Shown piece after piece: positions 1 through 10,040 of a DNA stretch of 64,000 nt. Position 1 is the first letter of the stretch; every line of letters starts with the position of its first letter. The position numbers were made by a program, and so were the translations under genes. This DNA is from Sceloporus undulatus (taxonomy: Eukaryota; Chordata; Lepidosauria; Squamata; Phrynosomatidae). The notes beneath the pieces were generated by a model. That model was not told the origin of the DNA. It was given only the letters and a program-made list of their open reading frames with translations, and ran no database searches. Location of the stretch: NCBI RefSeq assembly GCF_019175285.1, contig NC_056527.1, forward strand, positions 17,885,986 to 17,949,985, in the 5' to 3' direction.

Positions 1-414
1 ACACGTCATATATTTCAACAGTCTGTCCAGAAGGAATTCCAAATTGTCCTCCATTTTGTCCTCCTTTGCAGTTATTATGACATCTGATCACCCTGAACCA
101 GAAGTCCTGACTGCAAAGGAGCCTAGTTCCTCCTCATGCATCTGAAGAAGCAGACCAAGCCTAGGAAAGCTCATACTACAGCGTCTTTTCTTTCAGTCAG
201 TCTCAAAAGGTGCTACAAGATCCATTTGCACACTGATTTTCCAGACTCTCTGCCTTTGAGCAATGAAGGAGAGGGAGGAAAGGGATGCCACTCTGCATAT
301 GTGCAGGGGCACTCTGGATTTCCCACCAGCTGGGATACAAAAAGGTTCTGGCATAGGTGAAAGGACTTTTCCTTTGGGTCTTATTTACCTCTGGCCAGCC
401 TGCCTTCCAAGGAG
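1..414. repeat. Interspersed-repeat fragments at the window start
   Basis: Bases 128-235 match a repeat seen several times here, with the motifs GCATCTGAAGAAG, GAAAGCTCAT, TTTCAGTCAGTCTC and GTGCTACAAGATC. Other copies lie at 12286-12670, 12810-13110, 13924-14235, 41262-41380 and 52455-52545. I could not assign its class. The rest shows no clear feature. Confidence 0.5.
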
Positions 415-935
415 CCAGCATGGTGCAATGGTTTCAGTGTTGGACTATGAATCTGGAGACCAGGGTTCAGATCTCTGCTCATCCATGGGAACCTATTGGG
501 TGACCTTAGGCATGTCACACTCTCTCAGCCTCAGAGGAATGCAAAGGTAAACTCCCTCTGAACAAATCTTGCCAAGAGAAGCTCATAATAGGCCTGTCTT
601 TGTTGTTGTGTGCCTTCAAGTTGTTTCTGATTTAGGCATGTCACACTCTCTCAGCCTCAGATAAAGTGAAAAACCCCTGTGAACAAATCTTGCCAAGAGA
701 ACCCTATGATAGGTCTGCTTTGTTGTTGTTATGTGCCATGGAGGCAAACCTATCCTGGTGCTTTCTTGGCAAGATTTGTCCTGGGGAGGTTCAACACTTC
801 CTTCCCCCTGAGGCTGAGAGCATGTGACTTCCCAAAGTTGTCCAATGGGTTTCAGGCCGAGATGGAAGTCTCCTTAGGGCCTCCCTAAGCTGGAAATGAC
901 CTGGAAGCACACCACAACAACAACAACAACAACAA
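415..935 (+). mobile_element. Composite cluster of ACA/Sauria-type SINE copies
   Basis: Several truncated tRNA-derived SINE pieces are joined here. Bases 415-600 are a forward copy with tRNA-like head, then AACAAATCTTGCCAAGA, then a TTGTTGTTG stretch. Bases 600-735 repeat the middle. Bases 735-900 are mostly reversed, and 900-935 end in a (CAA)n tail. The internal box GACCAGGGTTCAGATC resembles a B box. Confidence 0.75.
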
Positions 936-969
936 ATGCAACAAACTGCCACACCAAATGCACTTTCGA

Positions 970-1100
970 TAATGATAGGGTTTAAGTGTTGGACTAACAA
1001 GGGTTTGGAGACCAGGGTTCAATTCCCAGCTTGGGCCTGAAAACCACTGAGTGGCCTTGGGGCAAGTTGTCAAACTCTCTCAGCCTTAGAGGCTGGTGTT
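970..1100 (+). mobile_element. Partial ACA/Sauria-type SINE (head)
   Basis: It contains GTTGGACTAACAAG, then GAGACCAGGGTTCAATTCCC (B-box-like), then CTCTCAGCCTTAGAGG. It breaks off at the TA/CA minisatellite, and a similar middle segment reappears on its far side at 1495-1545. Confidence 0.7.
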
Positions 1101-1495
1101 CATACACACACATATAAATACACACCTACATATAGTATACAGAGTGTGTAGGTATCTGTGTATATACATATACATACACGTACAGTATGTGTGCATATAT
1201 ATATATATATATACACACAAACACACATACATGTACATACATACAGTATAGTGTGTGTGCATCTGACTATATACATATACATACATGCACATACAGACAG
1301 ACACGTGTGTATATATGTATATATATATATATATATACATATATATATACATATATACACACATAGTCTACAGTGTGAGCATGTGTGTATGTATCTGTGT
1401 ATATACATACACATATAAACACATACACACATATGGTATACAGTGTGTGTGTATGTATATATATACAGACATACTTATACACACACATACAGTGT
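1100..1495. repeat. TA/CA-rich minisatellite
   Basis: Nearly 400 bp of alternating purine-pyrimidine sequence built of tatata, cacaca and tacatac blocks. Longer motifs such as GTGTGTATGTATCTGTG and ACAGTGTG recur. It sits between two SINE middle segments, so it probably grew from a microsatellite inside a SINE. All long frames across it are simple-repeat artefacts. Confidence 0.85.
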
Positions 1496-1579
1496 GCTTT
1501 GGGGTAAGTCGTCACACTCTCTCAGCCTCAGAGGGGGGCTGCCAGGGAAAAGGAACCCATTCCCTGTCGAGAAAAAGTT

Positions 1580-1790
1580 GGAAAGGACTTGCAGGCTGCA
1601 TCCACACTGGAGAAATAACCCGGTTTGGTCCCGCTTTGGCTCTTTTTCTGGCTCAAGGCTATGGAATTCTGGGAGTTGGAGTCTGTTTTGTTTGCTCCGC
1701 TCCGGGCCCCACAACAAACTCCAACTCCCAGAATTCCATAGCTTTAGAGCCAGAGCCAGAGTTTAAGCGGGGCCAAAGCGTGCTGTTCCT
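1580..1790. mobile_element. Palindromic MITE beside the first CpG island
   Basis: The left arm contains GGCTATGGAATTCTGGGAGT and the right arm CAACTCCCAGAATTCCATAG, with a short GC-rich centre near 1700. It resembles the PIF/Harbinger-like palindromic MITEs elsewhere in the window but is more diverged at its ends. Confidence 0.65.
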
Positions 1791-2420
1791 CTGCGTCCCT
1801 TCAGCTTCGGCGCCGCTCCTCCTCCTCCTGGGTAACGGCCCCCAAGCAAGCGAGCAAGCGAGGAGGAGGTGGAGGGCTGGCGCTGCCTGCCTTGCGCCTG
1901 TGTCCCCGCCCCCTCCTGCGACTCACCCTCGTACGTGGCGCCCCCGTCACAGGGAAGAGGGGATTGGGCCGGGCCAGGCCGCGCGTCGCCCCCACGTCAG
2001 CGCTGATGCCGCCGCGCCGTCACCGCGGGGGGCGCTCAGGAAATGGCGGCCGACGCCGCAGCAGACGCCGACTCCCCCCCTCTCTCCCTCTCGCTCACAC
2101 CTGGCGAGGGGGCGTGGCCACGGCTCGCGCGCGAAGCTCCTCCTCCCTCCTCTCCCTTCGCCTCTCCTCCTTCCACCGCCATCGCTGGAGGCCGACGCCC
2201 ATTGGCTGCTGGCCAAGGCCCCAACGGCTGGGGCTCGCGCTAACCGCCGGCTCCGGCTCCTGATTGGCTGAGCGTCCAGCGCGCGGGTTGGGAGGGGGAG
2301 CAGGGCGAAGAGGAGGAGGAACAGCGAGCGACAGCAGCAAGGCATCGCTTTTAGTTGTGGTTGCGTTTTGCGGGCTCCAGACTGCGGCCCTCTTCCGCAA
2401 GAGTTTGTTCTGTGGCTGCT
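1790..2420. promoter_or_regulatory. Second CpG island, candidate leftward promoter
   Basis: A CpG-dense block about 7.3 kb upstream of the CUL2 island. It contains two NF-Y boxes in reverse orientation (ATTGGCT at 2201-2207 and 2263-2269), a GC box, ACGTCA at 1994-1999 (a CRE half-site), and a YY1/ETS-like GGAAATGGCGGC near 2039. Read leftward, CGAGG|GTGAGTCG at 1926/1927 is a strong donor; I saw no comparable rightward donor. In other amniotes CREM lies head-to-head with CUL2, so this could be its 5' exon and promoter, but no coding exon of that gene is in the window. It could also be an alternative CUL2 promoter. Confidence 0.55.
1927..2180 (-). other. Hypothetical leftward non-coding first exon
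   Basis: This is inferred only from the minus-strand donor at 1926/1927 and the upstream reverse CCAAT boxes. The 5' edge is arbitrary. If real, the transcript would leave the window to the left. Confidence 0.25.
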
Positions 2421-2494
2421 TCTTAGAGAATGCCGGCATGGGAGTGAATGGGCGCCTTTGTCTAGATATATATGGACAGGTCATTAACCAAGGA

Positions 2495-2775
2495 GTTAGA
2501 AACCCTGAGGCCTTGCTATTCAACAAAGCAACCCAGAGATTAATATGGAAATCGCTTCCTCTCAGACAAGGATCACACTCTGTGTGTATATATACACATA
2601 CATGCACACATGTCTGTATACCTCTGTATATCGGTGTGTGTATGTATATACACACACAGTGTGCATCACACACACACATATTGTGTGACCCTTGGCTGAG
2701 AGAAAGTGATTTCCATGTGAATCTGTGTATTGTTCTGTTGTTGAAAGGGAAGGCCTTTGCAGGGTATCTATTTCA
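2495..2775. repeat. Inverted repeat enclosing a CA/TA microsatellite
   Basis: The left arm (about 2500-2575) and the reverse complement of the right arm (about 2690-2770) share TATGGAAATC or CATGGAAATC, TCTCAG and AAGG.TCACAC in the same order. The loop (about 2576-2688) is TGTG/TATA microsatellite. It may be a diverged palindromic MITE whose loop expanded. Confidence 0.7.
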
Positions 2776-2854
2776 TTCATGATCCCCTTGCCCTGGGTGG
2801 CTTTCATTTGGATTTGCTGGGTCTTGATTTCAGGAAAGAAGAAACCCTTTAGGG

Positions 2855-2950
2855 TATCATGGAATCGAAGAGACCGCAAGGGCCATCCAGTCCAACCCCA
2901 TTCTGCCATGCAGGAAATCCAAATCAAGGCATCCCTGGCAGATGGCAGAG
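2855..2950 (-). mobile_element. CR1-type LINE 3' fragment
   Basis: The line GGGCCATCCAGTCCAACCCC followed by TGCCATGCAGGAAATCC is the reverse complement of the common amniote CR1 3' region. Confidence 0.7.
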
Positions 2951-3094
2951 TAAACAAATTTTGGCAACCAAACCACCCACATACCCTAAAAACCCCACAA
3001 AAATCTATGGATTCTGGCCGTGAAAGCCTTCGCCTTCACAATAACAATAGCGTTTGGCAAGTAAAATGTGAAGAAGAAAAAAAACCCAAATCAA

Positions 3095-3170
3095 AACCCC
3101 ACTATTTTAACTTAAGAGAACACCTCTCTGGGAATCTCCAGGTCCTCCAGTGCAACTCTTGAGGTCAATA
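3095..3170. mobile_element. Fragment of the CTCCAG-repeat MITE
   Basis: It has GGAATCTCCAGGTCCTCCAG, shared with the fuller copies at 3455-3785, 10390-10770, 13565-13894 and 42200-42915. Confidence 0.5.
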
Positions 3171-3454
3171 TCTGTCAGACATCGATCAAAACTGCCATGA
3201 GTCCTGGGATGTTCTGTCCCCAAATAGAATAGGCACATTGTTCTTTCACATTTTAAACAGTGGATTGTTTCAGGAATGGACACTAATTTGGCAGTACTAA
3301 CGTTTTGAGGAACATGCTTTACTGTGCTCATGGTTAATTCTTTAAGAGAAGCCATGGGATTTACTGAGAATGGCATGGTTGCTGCCACTGTTGCCCTCTA
3401 GCGGCACTTTTGTTTCGGCTCCTTTAAAAGCAGCATTTTTGCACACTTGGCCTT

Positions 3455-3785
3455 CTGCATTTGCGGGTTTGACTTTTGCTGATTTATTTGTGGTTTTGGT
3501 TAATATGTTCTCTCTAGGAATCTCTCAGTCTTCCGGCACAATTTTGCTGGAAGTTGACCACAGAGTTGGTGCTGGAAAACTTAGACATTCCTAGAGAAAA
3601 CACTTTTGTAGGTCCTCCATCATCACTCTATGATGAACTTCTTGCAGATGTTGACCAGTGTTACCTGGAGATTCCTAGAGGTATTATCTTAAGTAAAAAG
3701 TGTTTTGGTTTTTTTAATTTGTGGGTTTTTTCCCCATTCACAGGGTTCCTTCACCCCTAATCCCAGCAAATCTGGAGGGACCACT
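3455..3785. mobile_element. Tc1/mariner-like MITE (CTCCAG-repeat family)
   Basis: The left end has CATTTGCGGGTTTGAC, the middle holds short inverted units around TAGGTCCTCC and ATTCCTAGAGAAAAC, and the right end is CAAATCTGGAGGG. The layout matches the other copies, one of which ends at a TA dinucleotide (13895-13896). Confidence 0.6.
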
Positions 3786-3819
3786 TTAGTTGCCTTGCTA
3801 AATCTGGTACTTTCTAGGT

Positions 3820-3900
3820 CTAGGAATACCCTAGGATAGGTTCACCTCTGGCTCACCATAAATTCAAAGTGAGCTGAAGGCACACAACAACAAAGAACTC
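3820..3900 (+). mobile_element. ACA/Sauria-type SINE 3' fragment
   Basis: It ends with GAAGGCACACAACAACAAAG, the typical SINE tail, after a diverged CACCATAAATTC stretch. Confidence 0.6.
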
Positions 3901-4167
3901 CAAATCTCAATCTGACAGCTAGGGATGCTGAGAAGTGTAGTCCAGTGCTTCTGGAAACTGCTAGGTTAGGGAATGCTATCTTAAAGCGTAGGATTCAGCA
4001 GCCTGTTCAATTAAGTTTAGCCGTTGATCTACATTTTGTCTTTGGTCCCATAGATATATGTGCTGTCCACCTAAGCTTCCAATCCCCTGGATTGCAAAAG
4101 GCGAATAAGGAATAATGCATTTGTTTCAGGTAGAGGACACTATAGGAATGGATTACACCACTTAGTG

Positions 4168-4336
4168 CAGTGATGGAGAACCTTTTAGAGACCGAGTGCC
4201 CAAACTGCAAACCAAAATCCACTTATTTATCACATAGTGCCGCGTCCCTCTGGATTTCTAGTGACAAACTCTACTGATCTCTGTGTTGGGACTATGGTGC
4301 GTGCGCCCACAGAGAGGGCTCTGAGTGCCACCACTG
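4168..4336. mobile_element. hAT-type MITE with 8-bp target duplication
   Basis: It starts CAGTGATGGAGAACC and ends GAGTGCCACCACTG. It is flanked by ACTTAGTG (4160-4167) and ACCTAGTG (4337-4344), an 8-bp duplication with one mismatch. Confidence 0.85.
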
Positions 4337-4754
4337 ACCTAGTGGCTACGAGAATCCATTGGTGGATATTAAGCGTGGAGAATTCTTTATATTATTAAAA
4401 ATTAAACCAAACAGCATACCTGTAACTTGATATGAAAATTTGATTTTCACATTAAGTGGAGAATTCTTAATCAGAACTATTGAAAACACTGATGGAACCT
4501 GTTTCTGAATAACTATACTCTCTACCTCGCCACATTTCATATTACCCTGGGCAGTTTATGTCATCTGATGGTTTATGAAACATAGGGCAAGGGTCCTAAA
4601 TTCAAACCCTGAGATTTCCATTTCCAAGTTATATACCAATCATACACTTTAATATCCACTTTTCTTCAGGTGTTGCTATTTCCTGCTTCTGAAAACTGGT
4701 TGCAAATTTACAGATGTAGAAACATAAGAATTTCTGATCTAGTTCCTCTACAAA

Positions 4755-5245
4755 AATGTGGCTTCCTGGAAATGAAGGCTGCAACCTTCAAGGCTCAGGT
4801 CCACATTATTTGGCAGACCGTTTCTCCTGGTATGAACCTGCCCGGACTCTGAGATCCTCTGGAGAAGCCCTTCTCTCCATCCCAACACCTTCACAAACAC
4901 GTTTGGTGGGGACACGAGAGAGGGCCTTCTCAGCAGCTGCCCCTAAAATCTGGAACTCCCTGCCCAGGGAGATAAGAACGGCTCCCTCCTTGATGGCTTT
5001 CCGACGGCAGGTGAAGACCTACCTGTTCAAACAGGCATTTAAGGAATCACTATAAGAACAGGCAGGAATGTTGGACTAGTTTAATCATTCTGTTTAATGC
5101 ATGTCATTTATCTATTTATTTTTAAAATGTTTTAATTGTACTTTTTGTTTGTTTGTTTGTTTGTTTTTTAATTGCTGTGAAGCCGCTCTGAGTCCCAGTC
5201 CTGGGAAAAGAGCGGGATATAAAATAAATAAATAAATAAACCCTA
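4755..5245 (+). mobile_element. L2-clade LINE 3' fragment
   Basis: It encodes the C-terminal end of an L2-type reverse transcriptase, with motifs ERAFSAAAPKIWNSLP and FRRQVKTYLFKQAF, then a stop and a 3' UTR. The tail has AAGCCGCTCTGAGTC, GCGGGATAT and a (AAAT)n repeat. The 5' part is missing. Confidence 0.85.
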
Positions 5246-5249
5246 TCAC

Positions 5250-6875
5250 CAGCTTAGCTGATGTGAAGAAAGAGTTGGGCAAGTCTGGCCGAAGGCAGCC
5301 AAGCACAGCTCAAGGAATGCTGTGAAGGGGGGCCCATTGAGGAGGAATGATACAGCACAGAGGCTTGTCTCCGCCAGAGACCAGGTAGGGTTTTGATTTC
5401 AGAGAGACAGGGACAAGAGCTCAAGCAAATAGGCAACAGGAGAGCTGTAACAGACAGGAGTCAGTAAGAGGGGAGAACCAAGTCTGGATTTGAGGAGCTA
5501 TAGATGACTGAAATGTTCAGAGGTTAGTGTGCTATTTTCTGTGTCTTAATAAACTTGTCTCTGACTGTCTCATTCAAGCCTGATACACCTCCAGGTCGTG
5601 CATACCACATGGATCCCATAAAACAACATAGCCATAGGACTGCATATGGGATCATCCTGAGATCCAAGTACCCAATCCAGGAAGGGTCTGAAGGGGGAAA
5701 GAATAGGGCGAGTGACAGGTGCTCAAGGACTGGAATGGCAGGGCCACCGAAAGGGGGGCTCTCTCATACCCAGGAATAAGCATCACTCACCTCAATGGAA
5801 TTTAGTCTTGAACAGATAGCATTGTGACTGCTACATGTTTGAATATTTTTTAAAAGAAGAAAAAAAAGCAAGACGTGTTTTTCTGTTTCCATCAAAAATT
5901 ATTTCTTTCACCATGTAGGTACTGTCACTGTATTTTTAAAAAATTAAGAGATACTGTTTTATTCTGTAATAAGCTGCACTGGTGATGCTTAAGACAGAAC
6001 TAGGTGTTTTTAAATGTGGCAAAAAATGAGAAGGAGCAGTGTTTAAAATAAATAGCACACACACACACACACAAGTCATGTATGATGGATCAAGTTATGG
6101 TCCAAAATAAATCATAGTTAAACAGAATTTAAATGCAACTTTTATCCACCATGGTAGTTTTTCAATCCTGACATCAGATTAACTGTTTTCCAATTCTAAT
6201 TTTGAAAGATTCACTCTCACCTTTAAATTAGAAACCAGCGAAATTAGCATGTCAAATAACATTTTAACAATGACCAACACCCCCACTTCAGTCTTTTAAC
6301 ATGAAACTGACAGACCTAAATCTTGAATTACTTGTATTATGTACCCATTAAGAATAGTAATGGCAATATATTATGTTCTAGCTCTGGGTACAGCACATAC
6401 CTCAATATCTAAAATCTCATTTAAATAATCAGATATCTAACCACAGTGCTCTGCACCCAACCTTCCTTACCTATTCATTTAAAATCTCTGAACATCACAG
6501 TGTAAAGCTAATGAGATCACATGCTATTTGTCTCTCTGTTCCACGTATGTGTTCGACAACATTTGTGGTAATGAATGAATACACACACGTGATCCAATAC
6601 TGTAAAACAAAAGTTATGTCAACATGAACCCATCTTGCTCCCATTTAATAATACCCAGGAACACAGTATGGAGACACATTCAACATTTTAATTGTTCTTC
6701 AACCTTTCTTTAACTTACCTTTTCTTAAACCAAACTTCTGAAATTATAGATGTTCTTAGACTTTAGATTCTGAGAGATCCCTTTTTTGCCTCCAGAGAAT
6801 CAGGTGCTTGAGATCATTAACATAACAAAAGTCTGGAAAGGGTGTATTCATAGTGGAAGAATGAAAGGAGACTAA
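5250..6875. other. Intergenic stretch without a recognised gene
   Basis: I see no conserved coding segment. It contains a short (CA)n near 6057-6073 and AT-rich unique-looking sequence. It may include old unrecognised repeats. Confidence 0.5.
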
Positions 6876-6879
6876 GGAC

Positions 6880-7064
6880 CTGAACAGACAGGCCAAAAAT
6901 AAAGCTGTTTTGGGTCACTTTGGAAGCATGCTATTTAAATGTTGCATGCATCCTAAGAGGCCAGAAGTCGCACCAAAGCCATGCTCCAGTCCACTTCTGG
7001 CCTCTTAAGATATGTGCTTCAGTCACCTGAAGCAGCTTTATTTTGGCCTGTCTGTACGGGCCTT
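6880..7064. mobile_element. MITE with GACAGGCC-type terminal repeats
   Basis: The left end GACCTGAACAGACAGGCC mirrors the right end GGCCTGTCTGTACGGGCC. Inside are AATAAAGCTG and its mirror CAGCTTTATT. Flanking TAA/TTA suggests a PIF/Harbinger type, but the target duplication is not clear. Relatives lie at 8630-8800 and 16675-16962. Confidence 0.75.
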
Positions 7065-7082
7065 AAAACTTATTTCTTCAAA

Positions 7083-7570
7083 AGCCCAAAACGTTTTTCA
7101 CTGTCCAGCTTTCACAACTACACACAGAAATCTGGACAATAATAACTTTAGTATTCAATTATAGACCTTGACACTTCAGGATCTTGTCTCGTTCCTTCAT
7201 AGCTAACCTTCCAAATCCTAGTCTTCTTCCAATTTCTTGACTGCAGTTTCCATTCTGATTAATGACTGAACCAAGGTATGGACAATCTTGAATCATTTCA
7301 ACGACTTCATTGTTTAAAGGTATTTACTTCATCTGTGGTCATTATTTTTGTTTTCTTAATATTCCTGTGTTATCTTTAAGAAAACTCCACCGAATACATG
7401 GAAGGTCATGTATGGCACTTCTTTGCTGAGAATCTTCAGGTGTCTTTGATACTTCCTCTTCAGCAAGAACCATCTTTTTCTGGTGCTTGATGTTATGAAT
7501 GGCACTTGGGGGGGAAATCATCTTCAGTTTCTGCCTGGTCTTTTTTCTGAAGATCTCAACATTCATTTAA
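7083..7570 (-). mobile_element. RTE-BovB LINE fragment
   Basis: On the minus strand this reads as BovB ORF2 sequence: TTCTTGACTGCAGTTTCC, GACTGAACCAAGGTATGG and TCTGTGGTCATT in the order known for RTE-BovB. It is diverged and does not code through. Confidence 0.7.
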
Positions 7571-8100
7571 TTATATCAAGGCTTTGATAACTGGACCTAT
7601 GCAAAAAGGAATGTGATAAGTTCAGAAACAGAAGTAATTTTTTTAGACAAAAAGCTTAATTTCCTTTTTCCTCTCAATGGAAGGAAACAGAATACTAGAT
7701 TACATGCACCCAGATCTGCCTTGATCACATGAAGGGCTCTTCTTGTGCCCAGTCAATGGTTCTGTGGGTAACAGTCTCTCTGCCAGATCGCCATCTCTCA
7801 GTTTTCATAATAAGAGCATTATGCTCTATCTACCATATTCATAGAGGGATTACTATTATTCTCATTACTATGTACTGCTTTTTCAACCATGCCATGTCCC
7901 TTTCCTATGAATAAACTTACTAGAAAGAATATGCTGATTATAAAGTTGTTTTGTTGAAACAAGATATTCACTCACCTACTAAATTTATGTCTCCCTGTCT
8001 CTGCACTTCTTTTAATGAACGAAAGGCAGCCTACATGCCATTCCTCCCTCCCCCTTTATCCTCAGCAACACTGTAGGATGGATCAAGGGAGAAAGAATGA

Positions 8101-8250
8101 CTGACCCAGGCTCACTCTCAAGTGTCGTGGACTATGGGTGAGTCACATGCTCTCAGCCTCAGGGGAACAAATCTTGCTAAGAAAGGCCAATGATAGGTTT
8201 GTCTAAGGGTTGCCATAGATTGGAAGTGACTTGAAGGCACACAATACTCA
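8101..8250 (+). mobile_element. ACA/Sauria-type SINE, internally deleted
   Basis: It contains CTCTCAGCCTCAG, AACAAATCTTGCTAAGAAAG and CTTGAAGGCACACAATAC. The tRNA-like head is shortened. Confidence 0.75.
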
Positions 8251-8629
8251 CACAGAGTCCAGTCCAATGTTGTCTCATGGTCTGTGGACTTAATACAAGT
8301 CTAATTATCCAGATTGTATAATAAGGCTTTGCTACTTCTAAATCAGGGTTGGGCAAAGTAGGGTTTATGGGCTGGATGTGGCCCCAGTATCTGTTTTTGT
8401 TCCCCGCCGGAGTCAAAAAGTCAAAGTCCCCTTTTTTGCTCTTCAGAGGAAATAAATAGAAAGTCATCTCAACTTACTTCCTGCTGCAAAAAAGGCTGTC
8501 TCTTGGGCTTGAAATGGCTTGGGAAACGAAAGCCCCTCCGCCAAGACACCCAGAGGTTATGTGGGACTTTTTGCAGGGCAAAGGCGGTCTCCCAACCTTC
8601 CTGAGTCCTGTCAGCTCAGGGCCAAATGA

Positions 8630-8800
8630 AGGGCCAGAACAGACAGGCCAAAATAAAGCTGCTCTGGGTCCCTTTGGAGTATGCTGTTTAAACGATGGCC
8701 GGAAGCCTTGCCAAAGCCACGCTCCAGTCCTTGGGATAATTGCTCAAGGCTATGGAATCCTGGGAGCTGGAGTATGTTCTTTCCTGGCTTCCTCCGCAGA
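8630..8800. mobile_element. Fragment of the GACAGGCC MITE family, joined to a second MITE half
   Basis: It begins GGGCCAGAACAGACAGGCC and AATAAAGCTGCTCTGGGTC, as in the 6880-7064 element. It then runs into GGCTATGGAATCCTGGGAG, one arm of a palindromic MITE. Confidence 0.65.
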
Positions 8801-9334
8801 GGAACCCTGGGCAACTCATAGATGCTCTTCGCCTGCTGCTGCTGCTGCTGCCTCAGAGGAAGGCAATGGCAAGCTGTCTCTGAATGAACCTTGGAAGGAG
8901 AGCCCTGCGTCAGGGTTGCTGTCAGAACTGGAGACTGACAGCCGAGTGGGAAGAAGGCCTCCCAAGAATAAGGGATGGAGGACGTTCCCCGTGAAAAAGC
9001 TAAAAGCACTCCTAGAAGCGTAAAGATCATGCTCAAAATGGAGGACACTTTGAAATCCCTCCCGGAGGGAAGGCTGAAATGGAGGACATGTCCTGGAAAA
9101 GGAGGACGCCCGGCCATATTCCTCTCCCATCATCGCTGCGGCTCCACCCGGAACCTGTAACGAGCCAAACACGGCTCCCCTTTCCTGGAACGCGTTACGT
9201 GGAACGAACAAGTAACTCGTTACCTGGATCTCCACGGAGCGGCCTTCAGCACAGGAGCAGCCCGCCGCGTTCCCCTGACTTTCGACGAAGACAACAAACC
9301 CTCTCCGAACCTGACAGGGCCGAAGGACCGCTCC

Positions 9335-9345
9335 GCGCATGCGCA
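9335..9345. promoter_or_regulatory. NRF1-type binding site
   Basis: GCGCATGCGCA matches the palindromic NRF1 consensus (YGCGCAYGCGCR core). Such sites sit near transcription starts of housekeeping genes. It lies about 280 nt upstream of the candidate exon 1 donor. Confidence 0.7.
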
Positions 9346-9379
9346 CTCCCGCCCCTTCTGAAAAGGAAACCCCTACCTT

Positions 9380-9623
9380 TTTTTCTTTTTCAGCGCATTC
9401 ATTCTCAGGAACGGAAGCGGGCTGTGAGGAATACAGTCCCCGGGCGGCTTCCGTACCTCGGAAGATACCAACTCTGCTTGGGAAGTGGGGGGCGTGGTCG
9501 CCGCCGCCGCGTTCTGCCTCCCGAGGGCCTCCCTTTCCTTGAGCGGAGCCCGGACCTGGATGGCGCTTAGCAGGCACGCTCCCCGCGGACTTTGGGGGCC
9601 GAAGGAAAGGCCTCGTTGACCCG
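9380..9623 (+). other. CUL2: Candidate non-coding exon 1 of CUL2 (5' UTR)
   Basis: The coding start lies near the 5' end of an internal exon, so an upstream non-coding exon is needed. The CpG island here ends a candidate exon with CCG|GTAAGCG, donor at 9624, a good U2-type site. The left edge is a guess, placed downstream of the NRF1-like site at 9335-9345. A second good donor, CCAG|GTAACG at 9836, could be an alternative end. Splicing to 18171 would remove about 8.5 kb. This is inference from promoter-like composition and donor quality. Confidence 0.45.
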
Positions 9624-10014
9624 GTAAGCGCAGACCCGCCTCGGCCTCCCCCGCGGTCCCCGCTCGGTGGGCGCGGCTGGGAAGGCGGTGGGCGGGGCTG
9701 AAGGGGCGGCCGTGGCGGCTGGGTAATGGCAGCCCTGTGAGCAGCAGCGGAGCAGGCTTCGGGAGAGCACCGGCGCCGAGCGGGAGGGAGGGGGCAGGCG
9801 GGAGACGACGCGGCCCAGGCCTCTCCGGTTGCCAGGTAACGCCCCCGGGAGCAGGAGCAGGAGCAGGAGGGCAGCCGGGGCTCCGGAAGAGCCTCCCCCG
9901 CTGGACCTTCCGGGGTTCCTCTCACTATCCTCATCACCGTCGCGGTTGCTAACTAGCCCCGGCCCCTCAGGCCCTGGGCCTCCCGAGACCAGCCCCCCGG
10001 AGTCCCTTTCCCTT

Positions 10015-10040
10015 CTCTCCTCCTCCTCCTCCTCCTCCGG
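10015..10040. repeat. (TCC)n microsatellite
   Basis: A run of tcctcctcctcctcctcc at the downstream edge of the CpG island. Confidence 0.85.

Noticed and set aside
1285-2271. 328-codon open frame on the plus strand
   Set aside because: It begins in the TA/CA minisatellite and runs through a MITE and a CpG island. The residue runs reflect simple repeats.
1947-2679. Overlapping minus-strand open frames through the first CpG island
   Set aside because: They are composition-driven and cross a microsatellite. No known motif is present, although part may be a non-coding exon.
8816-9937. 373-codon open frame on the minus strand across the CpG island
   Set aside because: The translation is low-complexity Pro/Arg/Ala/Ser sequence with no familiar domain. 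It overlaps trinucleotide repeats and the likely promoter. GC-rich DNA lacks stop codons by composition.
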